Assembly (NCBI GenBank): GCA_030645575.1
Contig: JAUSMJ010000054.1
Coordinates: 1-52,379 of the forward strand
Reading direction: 5' to 3'
Source of the DNA: Caulobacter sp.
Lineage (GTDB): Bacteria; Pseudomonadota; Alphaproteobacteria; Caulobacterales; Caulobacteraceae
Length of the DNA: 52,379 nt
Numbering within the stretch: the first letter of the stretch is position 1; each line of letters begins with the position of its first letter. The notes beneath the pieces were generated by a model, which searched no databases, had not been told where the DNA came from, and worked only from the letters and a program-made list of their open reading frames with translations. Below are positions 27,372 to 35,380 of this stretch, one piece after another. The translations under genes were made by a program, and so were the position numbers.

Positions 27372-27503
27372 CCCGGCGCCTCCTTTCGCATAGCCATGCT
27401 GATCTGCCGCTGGCCCATTTTCCGTTCGGATCGCACAATCAAACACGCGGGCGCTTCAGTCAGCAAGACGCGAAGTGCGCAACAAATGGAGCGGCTAGCA
27501 AAG

Positions 27504-27529
27504 CGGCGGCCCTCTTCCGAGAGCCGCCG
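27504..27529 (-). terminator. Hairpin terminator downstream of ccr
   Basis: CGGCGGCCCTC and GAGAGCCGCCG pair around TTCC. On the minus strand the stem is followed by CTTTG, 31 bp after the ccr stop. The T-run is weak. Confidence 0.5.
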
Positions 27530-27560
27530 TCCTTGAACGCTAGCAAAGCCTGAAGGACGC

Positions 27561-28841
27561 CTAAACCCCCATCTCCGCCGAAATCTCCTGCACTTCCTCG
27601 AAGGTCCGCAGGCCGGGGCGCTGGGCGCAGACGAGGACGCCCATGTTGCCGGGCAGGTGCTGGTTATCGAGCATCTTCTCGTGGGCGGCGGGGATGTCGT
27701 CCCAGCGGAACACCTCCGACAGGCACGGATCGACCTGGCGGTTGATGACCAGCTGGTTGGCCGCGCTGGCCTGCATCAGGTTGGCGAAGTGGCTGCCCTG
27801 GACGCGCTTCTGGCGCATCCACAGGAAGCGGGCGTCCATGGTCAGGTTGTAGCCGCTGGTGCCGGCGCAGATGGCCACCATGCCGCCGCGCTTCACCAGG
27901 AAGACCGAGACCGGGAAGGTGGATTCGCCCGGGTGTTCGAACACCAGATCGACGTCTTTGTTGCCGGTGATCTGCCACACGGCCTTCCCGAACTTGCGGG
28001 TCTCCTTCATGTAGTCGTTGAACTCGGGGCCGTTGACCGTCGGCAGCTGGCCCCAGCAGTTGAACTCCTTGCGGTTCAGCACGGCCTTGGCGCCCTGGCT
28101 GAGCACGAAGTCGATCTTGTCGTCCGAGCTGACCACGCCGATGGCGTTGGCCCCGGCCACGGCGGCCAGCTGCACGGCGAACACGCCCAGGCCCCCCGAG
28201 GAGCCCCAGACAAGCACGTTCTGGCCGGGTTTCAGCTCATGCGGCTTGTGGCCGAACAGCATGCGGTAGGCGGTGGCCAGCGTCAGGGTGTAGCAGGCGC
28301 TCTCTTCCCAGGTCAGGTGCTTGGGGCGCGGCATCAGCTGGCGCGACTGCACTCGGGCGAACTGGGCGAAACTGCCGTCGGGCGTCTCATAGCCCCAGAT
28401 GCGCTGGCTGGGCGAGAACATCGGGTCGCCCCCGTTGCACTCCTCGTCGTCGCCGTCATCCTGGTTGCAGTGGACCACCACCTCGTCGCCCGGCTTCCAG
28501 CGGCGGACCTTCTTGCCGACGGCCCAGACGATGCCGGCCGCGTCGGAGCCGGCGATGTGATAGGGCAGCTTGTGCACGTCGAGCACGCTGACCGGCTCGC
28601 CGAGCGCGGCCCACACGCCATTGTAGTTGACGCCGGCGGCCATCACCAGGATCAGCACCTCGTCCTCGCCGATCTCCCAGGTCGGCACCACCTCGACCTG
28701 CATGGCCGTGGCCGGGCGACCGTGGCGCTCCTTGCGCACGGTCCAGGCGTACATGTTTTTCGGCACATGGAAGGGCGGCGGGATCTCGCCGATTTCGTAG
28801 AGGTCCTTCACGGGCGTCTTCTCAAGCGTGGCGGTGGTCAT
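27561..28841 (-). CDS. ccrA: Crotonyl-CoA carboxylase/reductase
   Basis: 426 residues, medium-chain dehydrogenase fold. It reductively carboxylates crotonyl-CoA to ethylmalonyl-CoA with NADPH and CO2, the key step of the ethylmalonyl-CoA pathway for acetate assimilation. Recognised by the N-terminus DLYEIGEIPPPFHVPKNMYAW, GVNYNGVWAALGEPVSV, HCNQDDGDDEECNGGDPM and WGYETPDGSFAQF, specific to Ccr, and the nucleotide site VWGSSGGLGVFAVQ. ATG 28841 is the family start. The partner mutase ecm lies about 1.1 kb away, divergent, with a crotonase gene between. Confidence 0.96.
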   Translation of the reverse strand: MTTATLEKTPVKDLYEIGEIPPPFHVPKNMYAWTVRKERHGRPATAMQVEVVPTWEIGEDEVLILVMAAGVNYNGVWAALGEPVSVLDVHKLPYHIAGSDAAGIVWAVGKKVRRWKPGDEVVVHCNQDDGDDEECNGGDPMFSPSQRIWGYETPDGSFAQFARVQSRQLMPRPKHLTWEESACYTLTLATAYRMLFGHKPHELKPGQNVLVWGSSGGLGVFAVQLAAVAGANAIGVVSSDDKIDFVLSQGAKAVLNRKEFNCWGQLPTVNGPEFNDYMKETRKFGKAVWQITGNKDVDLVFEHPGESTFPVSVFLVKRGGMVAICAGTSGYNLTMDARFLWMRQKRVQGSHFANLMQASAANQLVINRQVDPCLSEVFRWDDIPAAHEKMLDNQHLPGNMGVLVCAQRPGLRTFEEVQEISAEMGV

Positions 28842-28877
28842 CTGGCGGTCCGTTGAGCGTTCTTTGGGGCGCGTTTC

Positions 28878-28892
28878 TGTTGCGATGCAGTA
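28878..28892. promoter_or_regulatory. TGTTGC-N3-GCA motif upstream of ccr
   Basis: TGTTGC-GAT-GCAGTA, 37 bp before the ccr start. One of three similar imperfect inverted repeats, one before each ethylmalonyl-CoA-linked gene. Confidence 0.4.
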
Positions 28893-29064
28893 GCGCCGGG
28901 AAGCGTTCCGGCGTTTCGCGGGGCATCGGGCCGCCCGACGAAAACCGGCCCGTGATCCGTCAAATTGTGCGGGTTCGACGCAAAGCTGTGCCCTGGGACA
29001 CCGCCGTTCACCGGCCGCAGGGGAAGGATCGTGTGACAACTGTTTGAAACTGGCAAGCGGATTC

Positions 29065-29079
29065 TTGTGCGGCGCAACA
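29065..29079. promoter_or_regulatory. TGTTGC-N3-GCA motif upstream of the crotonase gene
   Basis: TTGTGC-GGC-GCAACA; on the minus strand it reads TGTTGC-GCC-GCACAA. It lies 56 bp before the crotonase ATG in the divergent ccr/crotonase gap. The remaining 28893-29064 shows no other clear feature. Confidence 0.35.
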
Positions 29080-29135
29080 TGGCCGAACGGCGGTCCGCGG
29101 TGCTAGGGCGGGAGAGACCAGGAGCATTCGCCGCC

Positions 29136-29882
29136 ATGACCATCCACTTCAGCCGCCCCGCGCCCCACATCGCCCTGGTCGAACTGGACCTGCCGCCGAC
29201 CAACGCCCTGGGCGCGGCCATGCGCCGGCAGATGGCGCGGGGGCTGTCGGAGATCGAGGCCGACCTCGCGGTGCGCGCCGTCGTGCTGACCGGACGCGGC
29301 CGGCTGTTCTGCGCCGGCAACGACCTGCGCGAGCTGGCGGGACGGGCGGCGGACGATCTCTCGCCGATCAGCGACTTCAACGCCCTGATGGACCAGGTCG
29401 AGACGCTGCGCATGCCGGTCATCGCCGCCGTGAACGGCCCGGCGCTGGGCGGCGGGCTGGACCTGGCGCTGACCTGCGACATCCGGCTGGCGGCCGAGGG
29501 GGCGAGCTTCACGGCCAGCGGCGTCAATGTCGGGCTGATGGCTTCGACCGGGCGGCTGCCGAGGCTGATCGGCGTCGGCACGGCCAAGGCCATGCTGCTG
29601 ACCGGTCTGCCGGTGGACGCGGCGACGGCGCTGCGGATGGGACTGGTCACGGCTGTGTATGCGCCCGAACGGCTGCTCGACGAGGCCCTGGCCCTCGCCG
29701 CCCACATCGCCAGCCGCGCCCCTCTGGCTGTCGAGGCGGCCAAGCGGTTCGCCGGACTGGACGCGGCGGAAAGCGCGGCGCGGATGCCCGGGGCGCTGGA
29801 TGTCCTGGCGGGCAGCGCCGACCACCGCGAGGCGGTCGCATCGTTCCTGGAAAAGCGGGCGGCGGTGTTCACGCGCTCATAG
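29136..29882 (+). CDS. Enoyl-CoA hydratase/isomerase (crotonase) family protein
   Basis: 248 residues. Crotonase fold: FCAGNDLRELAGR supplies the oxyanion hole and AVNGPALGGGLDLALTCDIRLAAEG is the standard core. The acidic residue expected in hydratases near residue 140 is in a TGRLPRLIG block instead of a PGAGGTQRL one, so it may be an isomerase or other member. ATG 29136 follows GGAGAGACCAGGAG. Placement between ccr and ecm suggests a role in crotonyl-CoA supply, but this is inference. Confidence 0.85.
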   Translation: MTIHFSRPAPHIALVELDLPPTNALGAAMRRQMARGLSEIEADLAVRAVVLTGRGRLFCAGNDLRELAGRAADDLSPISDFNALMDQVETLRMPVIAAVNGPALGGGLDLALTCDIRLAAEGASFTASGVNVGLMASTGRLPRLIGVGTAKAMLLTGLPVDAATALRMGLVTAVYAPERLLDEALALAAHIASRAPLAVEAAKRFAGLDAAESAARMPGALDVLAGSADHREAVASFLEKRAAVFTRS

Positions 29883-29933
29883 CCGGGTCGTTTTTGCCGT
29901 GATGGCGCCAACGACAGCCCTTTCGCGCAAAAA

Positions 29934-29948
29934 TGTTGCACCGCAGCA
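29934..29948. promoter_or_regulatory. TGTTGC-N3-GCA motif upstream of ecm
   Basis: TGTTGC-ACC-GCAGCA, 24 bp before the ecm ATG; the arms match at five of six positions. It is the best of the three copies. Confidence 0.4.
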
Positions 29949-29972
29949 GGTGGATCGCCATGATCCGCCGCC

Positions 29973-31964
29973 ATGACCGACAAGCCCTTCCAGCACGCTC
30001 CCGACGCTCCGTGGATCTTCCGCACCTATGCGGGCCACTCGACGGCGGAGAAATCCAACGCCCTGTACCGGCGTAATCTGGCCGCCGGGCAGACCGGGCT
30101 GTCGGTGGCCTTCGACCTGCCGACCCAGACGGGCTACGACGCCGACCACATCCTGGCGCGCGGCGAGGTGGGCAAGGTCGGGGTGCCGATCGGCCATCTG
30201 GGCGACATGCGCGCGCTGTTCGACGGCATCCCGCTCGACAGGATGAACACCTCGATGACGATCAACGCCCCGGCCGCCTGGCTGCTGGCGATGTACGTCG
30301 CCCTGGCCGACGAGCAGGGCGCGCCGCGCCCTGCGCTGCAGGGCACGACGCAGAATGATCTGATCAAGGAGTATCTGAGCCGGGGGACCTACATCTTCCC
30401 GCCCGAGCCGAGCCTTAGGCTGATCGGCGACATGATCGCCTGGTGCTACCGCGAGGTTCCCAAATGGAACCCGATGAATGTCTGCAGCTACCACCTGCAG
30501 GAGGCCGGGGCGACGCCGGAGCAGGAGCTGGCCTATGCGCTGGCCACGGCCATCTCGGTGCTCGACACAGTCAAGGCGGGCGGCCAGGTCCCGGACGAGG
30601 ACTTCGAGATCGTCTGTTCGCGGATCAGCTTCTTCGTCAACGCCGGCGTCCGGTTCGTCACCGAGCTGTGCAAGATGCGCGCCTTCACCGCGCTGTGGGA
30701 CGAGATCCTGCGTGACCGCTACGGCGTGAAGGACGCGAAGGCCCGCCGGTTCCGCTACGGCGTGCAGGTCAACAGCCTGGGCCTGACCGAGCAGCAGCCG
30801 GAGAACAACCCCTACCGCATCCTGATCGAGGCCCTGGCGGTCACGCTCTCCAAGGACGCCCGATGCCGCGCGCTGCAGCTGCCGGCGTGGAACGAGGCGC
30901 TGGGCCTGCCGCGTCCGTGGGACCAGCAGTGGTCCCTGCGCATGCAGCAGGTGCTGGCCTACGAGACCGACCTGCTGGAATACGAGGACCTGTTCGCCGG
31001 CAGCCATGTGGTCGAGGCCAAGGTCGCGCAGTTGAAGGCCGGGGCCCTGGCCGAGCTGGCCCGGATCGACGAGATCGGCGGGGCCGCCGCGGCCATCGGC
31101 TACATGAAGAGCGAGCTGGTCGGGTCCAACGCCGCGCGGGTGCGGGCGGTCGAGACCGGCGGCATGACCGTGGTCGGCGTCAACCGCTGGACGGACACGG
31201 AGGTTTCGCCGCTGTCGGCCGGGGAAGGCTCGATCGAGACCGTCGATCCAAAGCTGGAAGCCGGCGTCGTGGAGCGGCTGAAGGCCTGGCGGGCGGCCCG
31301 CGACGCCGGCGCGGTCGAAGCCGCTCTGGCCGACCTGAAGGCCGCCGCCGCCGACGGGCGCAACATCATGGAGCCCTCGATCGTCGCGGCCAAGGCCGGG
31401 GTGACCACCGGCGAATGGGCCTTCGCCCTGCGCGAGGTGTTCGGCGAATACCGCGGCCCGACCGGCGTCGCCGTCGTGGTCGCCACGGGCGAGGACGCCG
31501 AGGACATCGAGGCGGTGAAGCAGGACGTCGAGCGCGTCGGCCAACTGCTCGGCCGCACCCTGACCTATCTGATCGGCAAGCCGGGCCTCGACGGCCATTC
31601 CAACGGCGCCGAACAGATCGCCACCCGCGCCCGCGCGGTCGGCATGGAGGTCCACTACGACGGCATCCGCTCGACGCCCGAGGAGATCGTCCGCCGGGCG
31701 AAGGAAACGAAGGCTCATGTGGTCGGCCTGTCGATCCTGTCGGGCTCGCACCTCGATCTGGTGCAGGAGGTCGTGCGGCTGATGCGGGCCGAGGGGCTGG
31801 GCGACATCCCCGTGGTGGTCGGCGGCATCATCCCGCCCGACGACGCCCTGATCCTCAAACAGATGGGCGTGCGGCGGGTCTACACGCCCAAGGACTTCAA
31901 GCTGACCGGGATCATGGCCGACGTGGTCAAGGTGGTCGAGGACGCGGCGCTGGCGGGGGCCTAG
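29973..31964 (+). CDS. ecm: Ethylmalonyl-CoA mutase
   Basis: 663 residues. Adenosylcobalamin-dependent mutase converting ethylmalonyl-CoA to methylsuccinyl-CoA. The N-terminal acyl-CoA barrel has IFRTYAGHSTAEKSNALYR, SVAFDLPTQTGYDADH and NTSMTINAPAAWLLA. The C-terminal cobalamin domain has GKPGLDGHSNGAEQI (DxHxxG, histidine ligand to cobalt) and GLSILSGSH. One polypeptide with both domains, shorter than methylmalonyl-CoA mutase alpha, is the Ecm/MeaA pattern. With ccr nearby this marks the ethylmalonyl-CoA pathway, an alternative to the glyoxylate shunt. Confidence 0.94.
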   Translation: MTDKPFQHAPDAPWIFRTYAGHSTAEKSNALYRRNLAAGQTGLSVAFDLPTQTGYDADHILARGEVGKVGVPIGHLGDMRALFDGIPLDRMNTSMTINAPAAWLLAMYVALADEQGAPRPALQGTTQNDLIKEYLSRGTYIFPPEPSLRLIGDMIAWCYREVPKWNPMNVCSYHLQEAGATPEQELAYALATAISVLDTVKAGGQVPDEDFEIVCSRISFFVNAGVRFVTELCKMRAFTALWDEILRDRYGVKDAKARRFRYGVQVNSLGLTEQQPENNPYRILIEALAVTLSKDARCRALQLPAWNEALGLPRPWDQQWSLRMQQVLAYETDLLEYEDLFAGSHVVEAKVAQLKAGALAELARIDEIGGAAAAIGYMKSELVGSNAARVRAVETGGMTVVGVNRWTDTEVSPLSAGEGSIETVDPKLEAGVVERLKAWRAARDAGAVEAALADLKAAAADGRNIMEPSIVAAKAGVTTGEWAFALREVFGEYRGPTGVAVVVATGEDAEDIEAVKQDVERVGQLLGRTLTYLIGKPGLDGHSNGAEQIATRARAVGMEVHYDGIRSTPEEIVRRAKETKAHVVGLSILSGSHLDLVQEVVRLMRAEGLGDIPVVVGGIIPPDDALILKQMGVRRVYTPKDFKLTGIMADVVKVVEDAALAGA

Positions 31965-31997
31965 ACAGTGCGGGCGAGCCGGCGGTAGGCTCGTGGT

Positions 31998-32504
31998 ATG
32001 GTTGAGGTCGCCAAGTCAAAGTCTGTCGCCGCCGGCCGATGGCGCAGTCCATTGGTTGGGGCCCTGATCGTAGCCGTCATTGCCGGTATCTGGGCGCTTG
32101 CCGATGTCGATACTTCGGACAACGCCTATCCCGCCATGTCGTCGGCTCTAAGGGCGCTGGTGATCCTGTTCCTGGCGACGAGTGGTGCGTGCGCGGTAAT
32201 CGTCGTGTGGGACCGGTTGCGACAGACCGGTCCGGAGGCCGAACGAGAGATCTCGTTCGAAGCCTTTTCGGACGTCGGAAGGGGGCTGGTCAGGCCACTG
32301 CTTGCAAGGCTGGTTGTTACGCTTCTCATGCTGCAGACACTGCTGATCGATTTTCCCGGTCTTCTGAGGCTGGTCGATCAGCAGGCGTGGTTGAAGGTGC
32401 TCGCCGCCGCGCCGCTCATGCTGCTCCTGGCCTGGGCCGCATTTGCCCCCTATCCCGCCCTGATCCGGGACTGGCGCGGGCGCCGCGCCGCAGCAGGCAT
32501 CTGA
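31998..32504 (+). CDS. Hypothetical membrane protein
   Basis: 168 residues with four predicted membrane segments: PLVGALIVAVIAGIWALADV, ALRALVILFLATSGACAVIVV, LLARLVVTLLMLQTLLIDF and LKVLAAAPLMLLLAWAAFA. A short basic N-terminus and a basic C-terminus (RDWRGRRAA) would both face the cytoplasm. It follows ecm by 33 bp on the same strand and may be cotranscribed. I recognise no family; the layout resembles tripartite tricarboxylate (TctB-like) or DUF small subunits only superficially. Confidence 0.6.
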   Translation: MVEVAKSKSVAAGRWRSPLVGALIVAVIAGIWALADVDTSDNAYPAMSSALRALVILFLATSGACAVIVVWDRLRQTGPEAEREISFEAFSDVGRGLVRPLLARLVVTLLMLQTLLIDFPGLLRLVDQQAWLKVLAAAPLMLLLAWAAFAPYPALIRDWRGRRAAAGI

Positions 32505-32587
32505 CCCGGCGCCCTCAGTTTGGGGACTGGAAGGGGTGGCTATTCCGGACGGAGACCTTTAGGGAGGCGCCCCGAAAGGAATTTACC

Positions 32588-32755
32588 ATGTCCGATACCA
32601 CCGCTTTCCGGATCGAAGCCTTTGACGCCGCCCCGGCCTTCGGTCTGACGGCCCTGTTCTCGGGCGTGGACGGTCTGGTCCGCGCGGCCGGCGTGGTCGC
32701 CCTGGGATCGTTCCTGCTCGGGATGACCGTCGTCCTGGTCGTCGCCGCGGCCTGA
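32588..32755 (+). CDS. Small single-span membrane protein
   Basis: 55 residues. A polar first half (MSDTTAFRIEAFDAAPAFGL) leads to one hydrophobic segment (GVVALGSFLLGMTVVLVVAA) at the very C-terminus, as in tail-anchored small proteins. GAAAGGAA precedes the ATG by 6 bases, a good ribosome binding site that argues for a real gene. I recognise no family. It lies 83 bp after the preceding membrane protein. Confidence 0.6.
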   Translation: MSDTTAFRIEAFDAAPAFGLTALFSGVDGLVRAAGVVALGSFLLGMTVVLVVAAA

Positions 32756-32801
32756 CACCGCGCCATTGGCGCCCCCGGGAGGCCGCGCTAGCCTCCCGCC
32801 C

Positions 32802-33110
32802 ATGTCCATCGCCGATCGCCTGCGCCGGCCGAACCACAGGCTGACGCCGCTTGGCTGGGCGGTGCTGCTGGCCGTGCTGGCGGCGATGGTGCTGCTGCTG
32901 GTCGTGGTGGCCCGCCTGCCGGGCGCGAACCCCTGGTGGCTGCTCGGCCTGGCCGTGATCGGCGGCTTCGGCCGTCTGGTCGGCTCAGCGCTCGGCCGCC
33001 GGTTCCAGCCCGCCCGGCCGCCAGGCGGCCAGCCAGCCGACGAGGGACACCGGCGGGGAGGCGGCGACCCCGAACGCCCCGCCGATCCGCCGGGCGGTCG
33101 GGGCGGCTGA
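32802..33110 (+). CDS. Hypothetical membrane protein with proline/glycine tail
   Basis: 102 residues. Two membrane segments (LGWAVLLAVLAAMVLLLVVVA and PWWLLGLAVIGGFGRLVGSAL) are followed by a disordered tail rich in proline, glycine and arginine. The start at 32802 gives MSIADRLRRPNHRLT, a basic N-terminus that should stay in the cytoplasm. It has no recognisable family and no close partner. The tail may be non-essential. Confidence 0.5.
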   Translation: MSIADRLRRPNHRLTPLGWAVLLAVLAAMVLLLVVVARLPGANPWWLLGLAVIGGFGRLVGSALGRRFQPARPPGGQPADEGHRRGGGDPERPADPPGGRGG

Positions 33111-33229
33111 CGATTCCGGCGGCTGCTTGCCGGCGGTTCGGTGGCCCGGGCTCGTCATGGGTGGCTGTTGATGGACCGGGATCGTTGTTCCGCCAGGCGC
33201 GAGGACGCCATCCGTGGTATTGTGCGGCT

Positions 33230-33520
33230 ATGACTCTTCAGGAGGCTCTCGACACGCTACGCGCGGCCAAGCCGCTACTCGACCAGTACGGCGTCGCGCG
33301 CATCGGCGTGTTCGGCTCCGTGGCGCGGGGTGAGGCGGGGCCGGACAGCGATGTGGATGTGCTGGTGGAATTCAAGCCGGACCGACATCCGGGCCTGGAG
33401 TTCTTCACGCTGCGTGATCGTCTCGCGGCGATTCTGGGAACGGATGTCGATCTGGCGACGAGCAGGACCCTTCATCGGTTGATGCGTGACCGTGTTCTGA
33501 AGGAAGTCACCTATGCCTAA
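33230..33520 (+). CDS. mntA: MntA-type nucleotidyltransferase antitoxin
   Basis: 96 residues. Minimal nucleotidyltransferase: GVFGSVARGEAGPDSDVDVLVEF has the GS motif and the two metal-binding aspartates (DVD). In type VII toxin-antitoxin pairs MntA transfers AMP to a tyrosine of its HEPN partner and disarms it. The gene overlaps the HEPN gene by 8 bp (33513-33520), the standard arrangement. GTATTG-rich DNA upstream may hold the promoter, but none is clear. Confidence 0.88.
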   Translation: MTLQEALDTLRAAKPLLDQYGVARIGVFGSVARGEAGPDSDVDVLVEFKPDRHPGLEFFTLRDRLAAILGTDVDLATSRTLHRLMRDRVLKEVTYA

Positions 33521-33869
33521 GAAGGAGAGGGGCGCCGAGTTGCGTCTGGACGATATCCTTCAGGCCATCGGGCGAATTCGGACCTATACGACGGGCATGA
33601 CCTTCGAGACGTTCGCTGACAGCTCCCTGAGGTTCGACGCGGTCGCCATGAATGTTCTGGTGATCGGCGAGTCCATCGCGCATCTGCCGGACCGGCTCAA
33701 GACCGACCTTGGCCATCTGCCCTGGAAGAGCATCGTCGCGGTTCGCAATCTCGTCGCTCACGGATACCCGGAATTGGACGAACGGATCATGTGGGATATC
33801 GCTCAAAATCGGCTCGACGAGTTGGAAGCGATCGTTCGCCCCATGCTCAAGGCCATCCAACGGCCGTAG
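33513..33869 (+). CDS. hepT: HepT-type HEPN ribonuclease toxin (DUF86)
   Basis: 118 residues. The HEPN motif R-x4-H-x-Y is seen as RNLVAHGY: arginine and histidine for RNA cleavage, and the tyrosine that MntA AMPylates. The surrounding LPWKSIVAVRNLVAHGYPELDERIMWDI is typical DUF86. Toxin second, antitoxin first, overlapping by 8 bp. All key residues are present, so the pair looks functional. Confidence 0.9.
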   Translation: MPKKERGAELRLDDILQAIGRIRTYTTGMTFETFADSSLRFDAVAMNVLVIGESIAHLPDRLKTDLGHLPWKSIVAVRNLVAHGYPELDERIMWDIAQNRLDELEAIVRPMLKAIQRP

Positions 33870-33897
33870 GGCCATGCGTCCAGAAGGAATCTCCTCC

Positions 33898-34449
33898 ATG
33901 GCCCTCGTCCCCTTCGCCGACATCGACGCCCTGCCGCCCAAGGCCAGGGACTACTGGGACAAGCTGGCGGCCAAGCTGAACATCTTTCGCATGCTGGCCA
34001 ACGCCGACACGATGATGGAGCCGGCGCTGCGCTTCGGCGGGGCGATCCTCAGCAAGCAGGACCTCGGCGCGGACCTGCGCGAGCTGGTCATCCTGCTGGT
34101 CGCCGAGCTCGAGGGCGGCGAATACGAGTGGAACCAGCATGTGCCGATCGGCCTGCGCTGCGGCTGCGCCCAGGCCCAGATCGACGCCCTGGCCGCGCGT
34201 CGGCTGGACGACGCCAGCTTCAATGCGAAGGAAAAGGCCCTGCTGGCCTTCGCCGCCGAGGTGATCGAGAAGGTCAAGGCCAGCGAGGCGTCCCTGGCCG
34301 AGGCGCGGAAGCACTTCAGCCCCAAGGAAATCGTCGAGATCATCCTGACCTGCGGCTTCTACATGACCATGGCCCGGCTGACCGAAACCACCCGCACGGA
34401 CATCGATCCGCCGGCGGGAAGCGTGGTGGTGGACTCGTTGCGGCGGTAG
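33898..34449 (+). CDS. AhpD-like / carboxymuconolactone decarboxylase family protein
   Basis: 183 residues, all-helical. It contains the CMD-domain pattern DLRELVILLVAELEGGEYEWNQHVPIGLRCG; the conserved acidic and histidine residues are in EWNQHV, while a CxxC redox pair is absent (only one Cys-Gly-Cys cluster, RCGCAQ). Such proteins are peroxidase-like or decarboxylases. ATG 33898 has AAGGAA before it; ATG 33874 is a possible earlier start. It is 28 bp after hepT but functionally unrelated. Confidence 0.8.
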   Translation: MALVPFADIDALPPKARDYWDKLAAKLNIFRMLANADTMMEPALRFGGAILSKQDLGADLRELVILLVAELEGGEYEWNQHVPIGLRCGCAQAQIDALAARRLDDASFNAKEKALLAFAAEVIEKVKASEASLAEARKHFSPKEIVEIILTCGFYMTMARLTETTRTDIDPPAGSVVVDSLRR

Positions 34450-34455
34450 CCGTTA

Positions 34456-34481
34456 GGGACAGACACCACAGTGTCTGTCCC
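34456..34481. terminator. Perfect hairpin after the AhpD-like gene
   Basis: GGGACAGACAC pairs with GTGTCTGTCCC around CACA, no T-run. It lies 6 bp after the stop. Similar GGGGACA-type hairpins are common REP-like units; a related one is at 48566-48605. Confidence 0.6.
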
Positions 34482-34537
34482 CATGCCGTCGTCATTTTCC
34501 TGACGCAGGCGGCGACGACTATCGTTCACTGACCGCC

Positions 34538-35293
34538 ATGGCCGCCTATCGCGTACCGCACCCCCGCAGGCCTCACATCGAGAGGCACGCCCGACGCCAG
34601 ACCCTGGCGGCGCGGGTGATCGGGTTCGTGCTGCTCTGGGGTCTCGTCGGGCTGATGGTCTTCACCGCCAACCGGGCCATTCCGCGCGAACACCTGCCGT
34701 GGAAGACCCTGGCGGTTATCGATCCGGTCGGCGCCTCGACGAAGATCAAGGCGGCCAGGGCCGGCGACGATCCGGCCGCCTGCCGCGCCATCCTGGCCCA
34801 GGGCGGCATCGACTACGCGGAGGTCCCCGCGACCGTCGGCGCCTGCGGCCTGACCGACACGGTGCGGCTGCGGTCCGGCCTCGCCCCGCTGTCGCCCACC
34901 GACGCGCCGATGACCTGCAAGGAGGCCCTGGCCTTCGGCATCTGGGAGCGGCAGGTGGTCCAGACCGCGGCCTTCGACGAGCTGGGCCAGGCCGTGGTCG
35001 GCATCGACCATTTCGGCAGCTACGTCTGCCGCCGGCAGTACAACCGGCAGGAGGGCCCGATCAGCGAGCACGCCAGCGCCAACGCCATCGATGTGGCGGC
35101 CTTCCGCCTGGCCGACGGCACGGAGATCTCCGTCGCCCGCGACTGGGCCGACGCGGGGCCGAAGGGGCGCTTCCTGCACCGCGTGCGCGACGGCGGCTGC
35201 CGCATCTTCCTGACCACGCTGAGCCCCGACTACAACGCCGAGCACCACGACCACTTCCATCTGGACATGGGCGGCTGGCCGAAGTGCGGCTGA
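34538..35293 (+). CDS. Extensin-like family protein
   Basis: 251 residues. A cytoplasmic basic N-terminus and one membrane anchor (ARVIGFVLLWGLVGLMVFTA) are followed by the periplasmic Extensin_C domain (PF06904): CRAILAQGGIDY, CGLTDTVRL, SYVCRRQYNRQEGPISEHASANAIDVAAF, and the metal-peptidase-like HHDHFHLDMGG at the end. The SEHASANAIDV and HDHFH motifs resemble zinc peptidases of the D-Ala-D-Ala type, so a cell-wall role is likely. Paired cysteines suggest disulfides. Confidence 0.88.
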   Translation: MAAYRVPHPRRPHIERHARRQTLAARVIGFVLLWGLVGLMVFTANRAIPREHLPWKTLAVIDPVGASTKIKAARAGDDPAACRAILAQGGIDYAEVPATVGACGLTDTVRLRSGLAPLSPTDAPMTCKEALAFGIWERQVVQTAAFDELGQAVVGIDHFGSYVCRRQYNRQEGPISEHASANAIDVAAFRLADGTEISVARDWADAGPKGRFLHRVRDGGCRIFLTTLSPDYNAEHHDHFHLDMGGWPKCG

Positions 35294-35352
35294 GGGCGGG
35301 CCGCCGCCTGGCTTGACGCGGCGTCGCCTTCGCCCCAGGTTGCCCGGCAACT

Positions 35353-35368
35353 TCAAACAAGCGTTTAA
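35353..35368. promoter_or_regulatory. PsrA/TetR-like operator before the SDR gene
   Basis: CAAAC-AAGC-GTTTA (35354-35367) fits the published PsrA fatty-acid regulator pattern (G/C)AAAC-N2-4-GTTT(G/C) except for the last base. It lies 13 bp before the SDR start codon, close to the ribosome binding site. Confidence 0.4.
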
Positions 35369-35380
35369 GGGAGAACCGCC

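Noticed and set aside
29934..29948. Match to the PccR/RamB-type TTTGCAAA sites of propionyl-CoA and acetate regulators
   Set aside because: The arms read TGTTGC/GCAGCA and do not fit those consensus sites, so it is reported as a separate motif.
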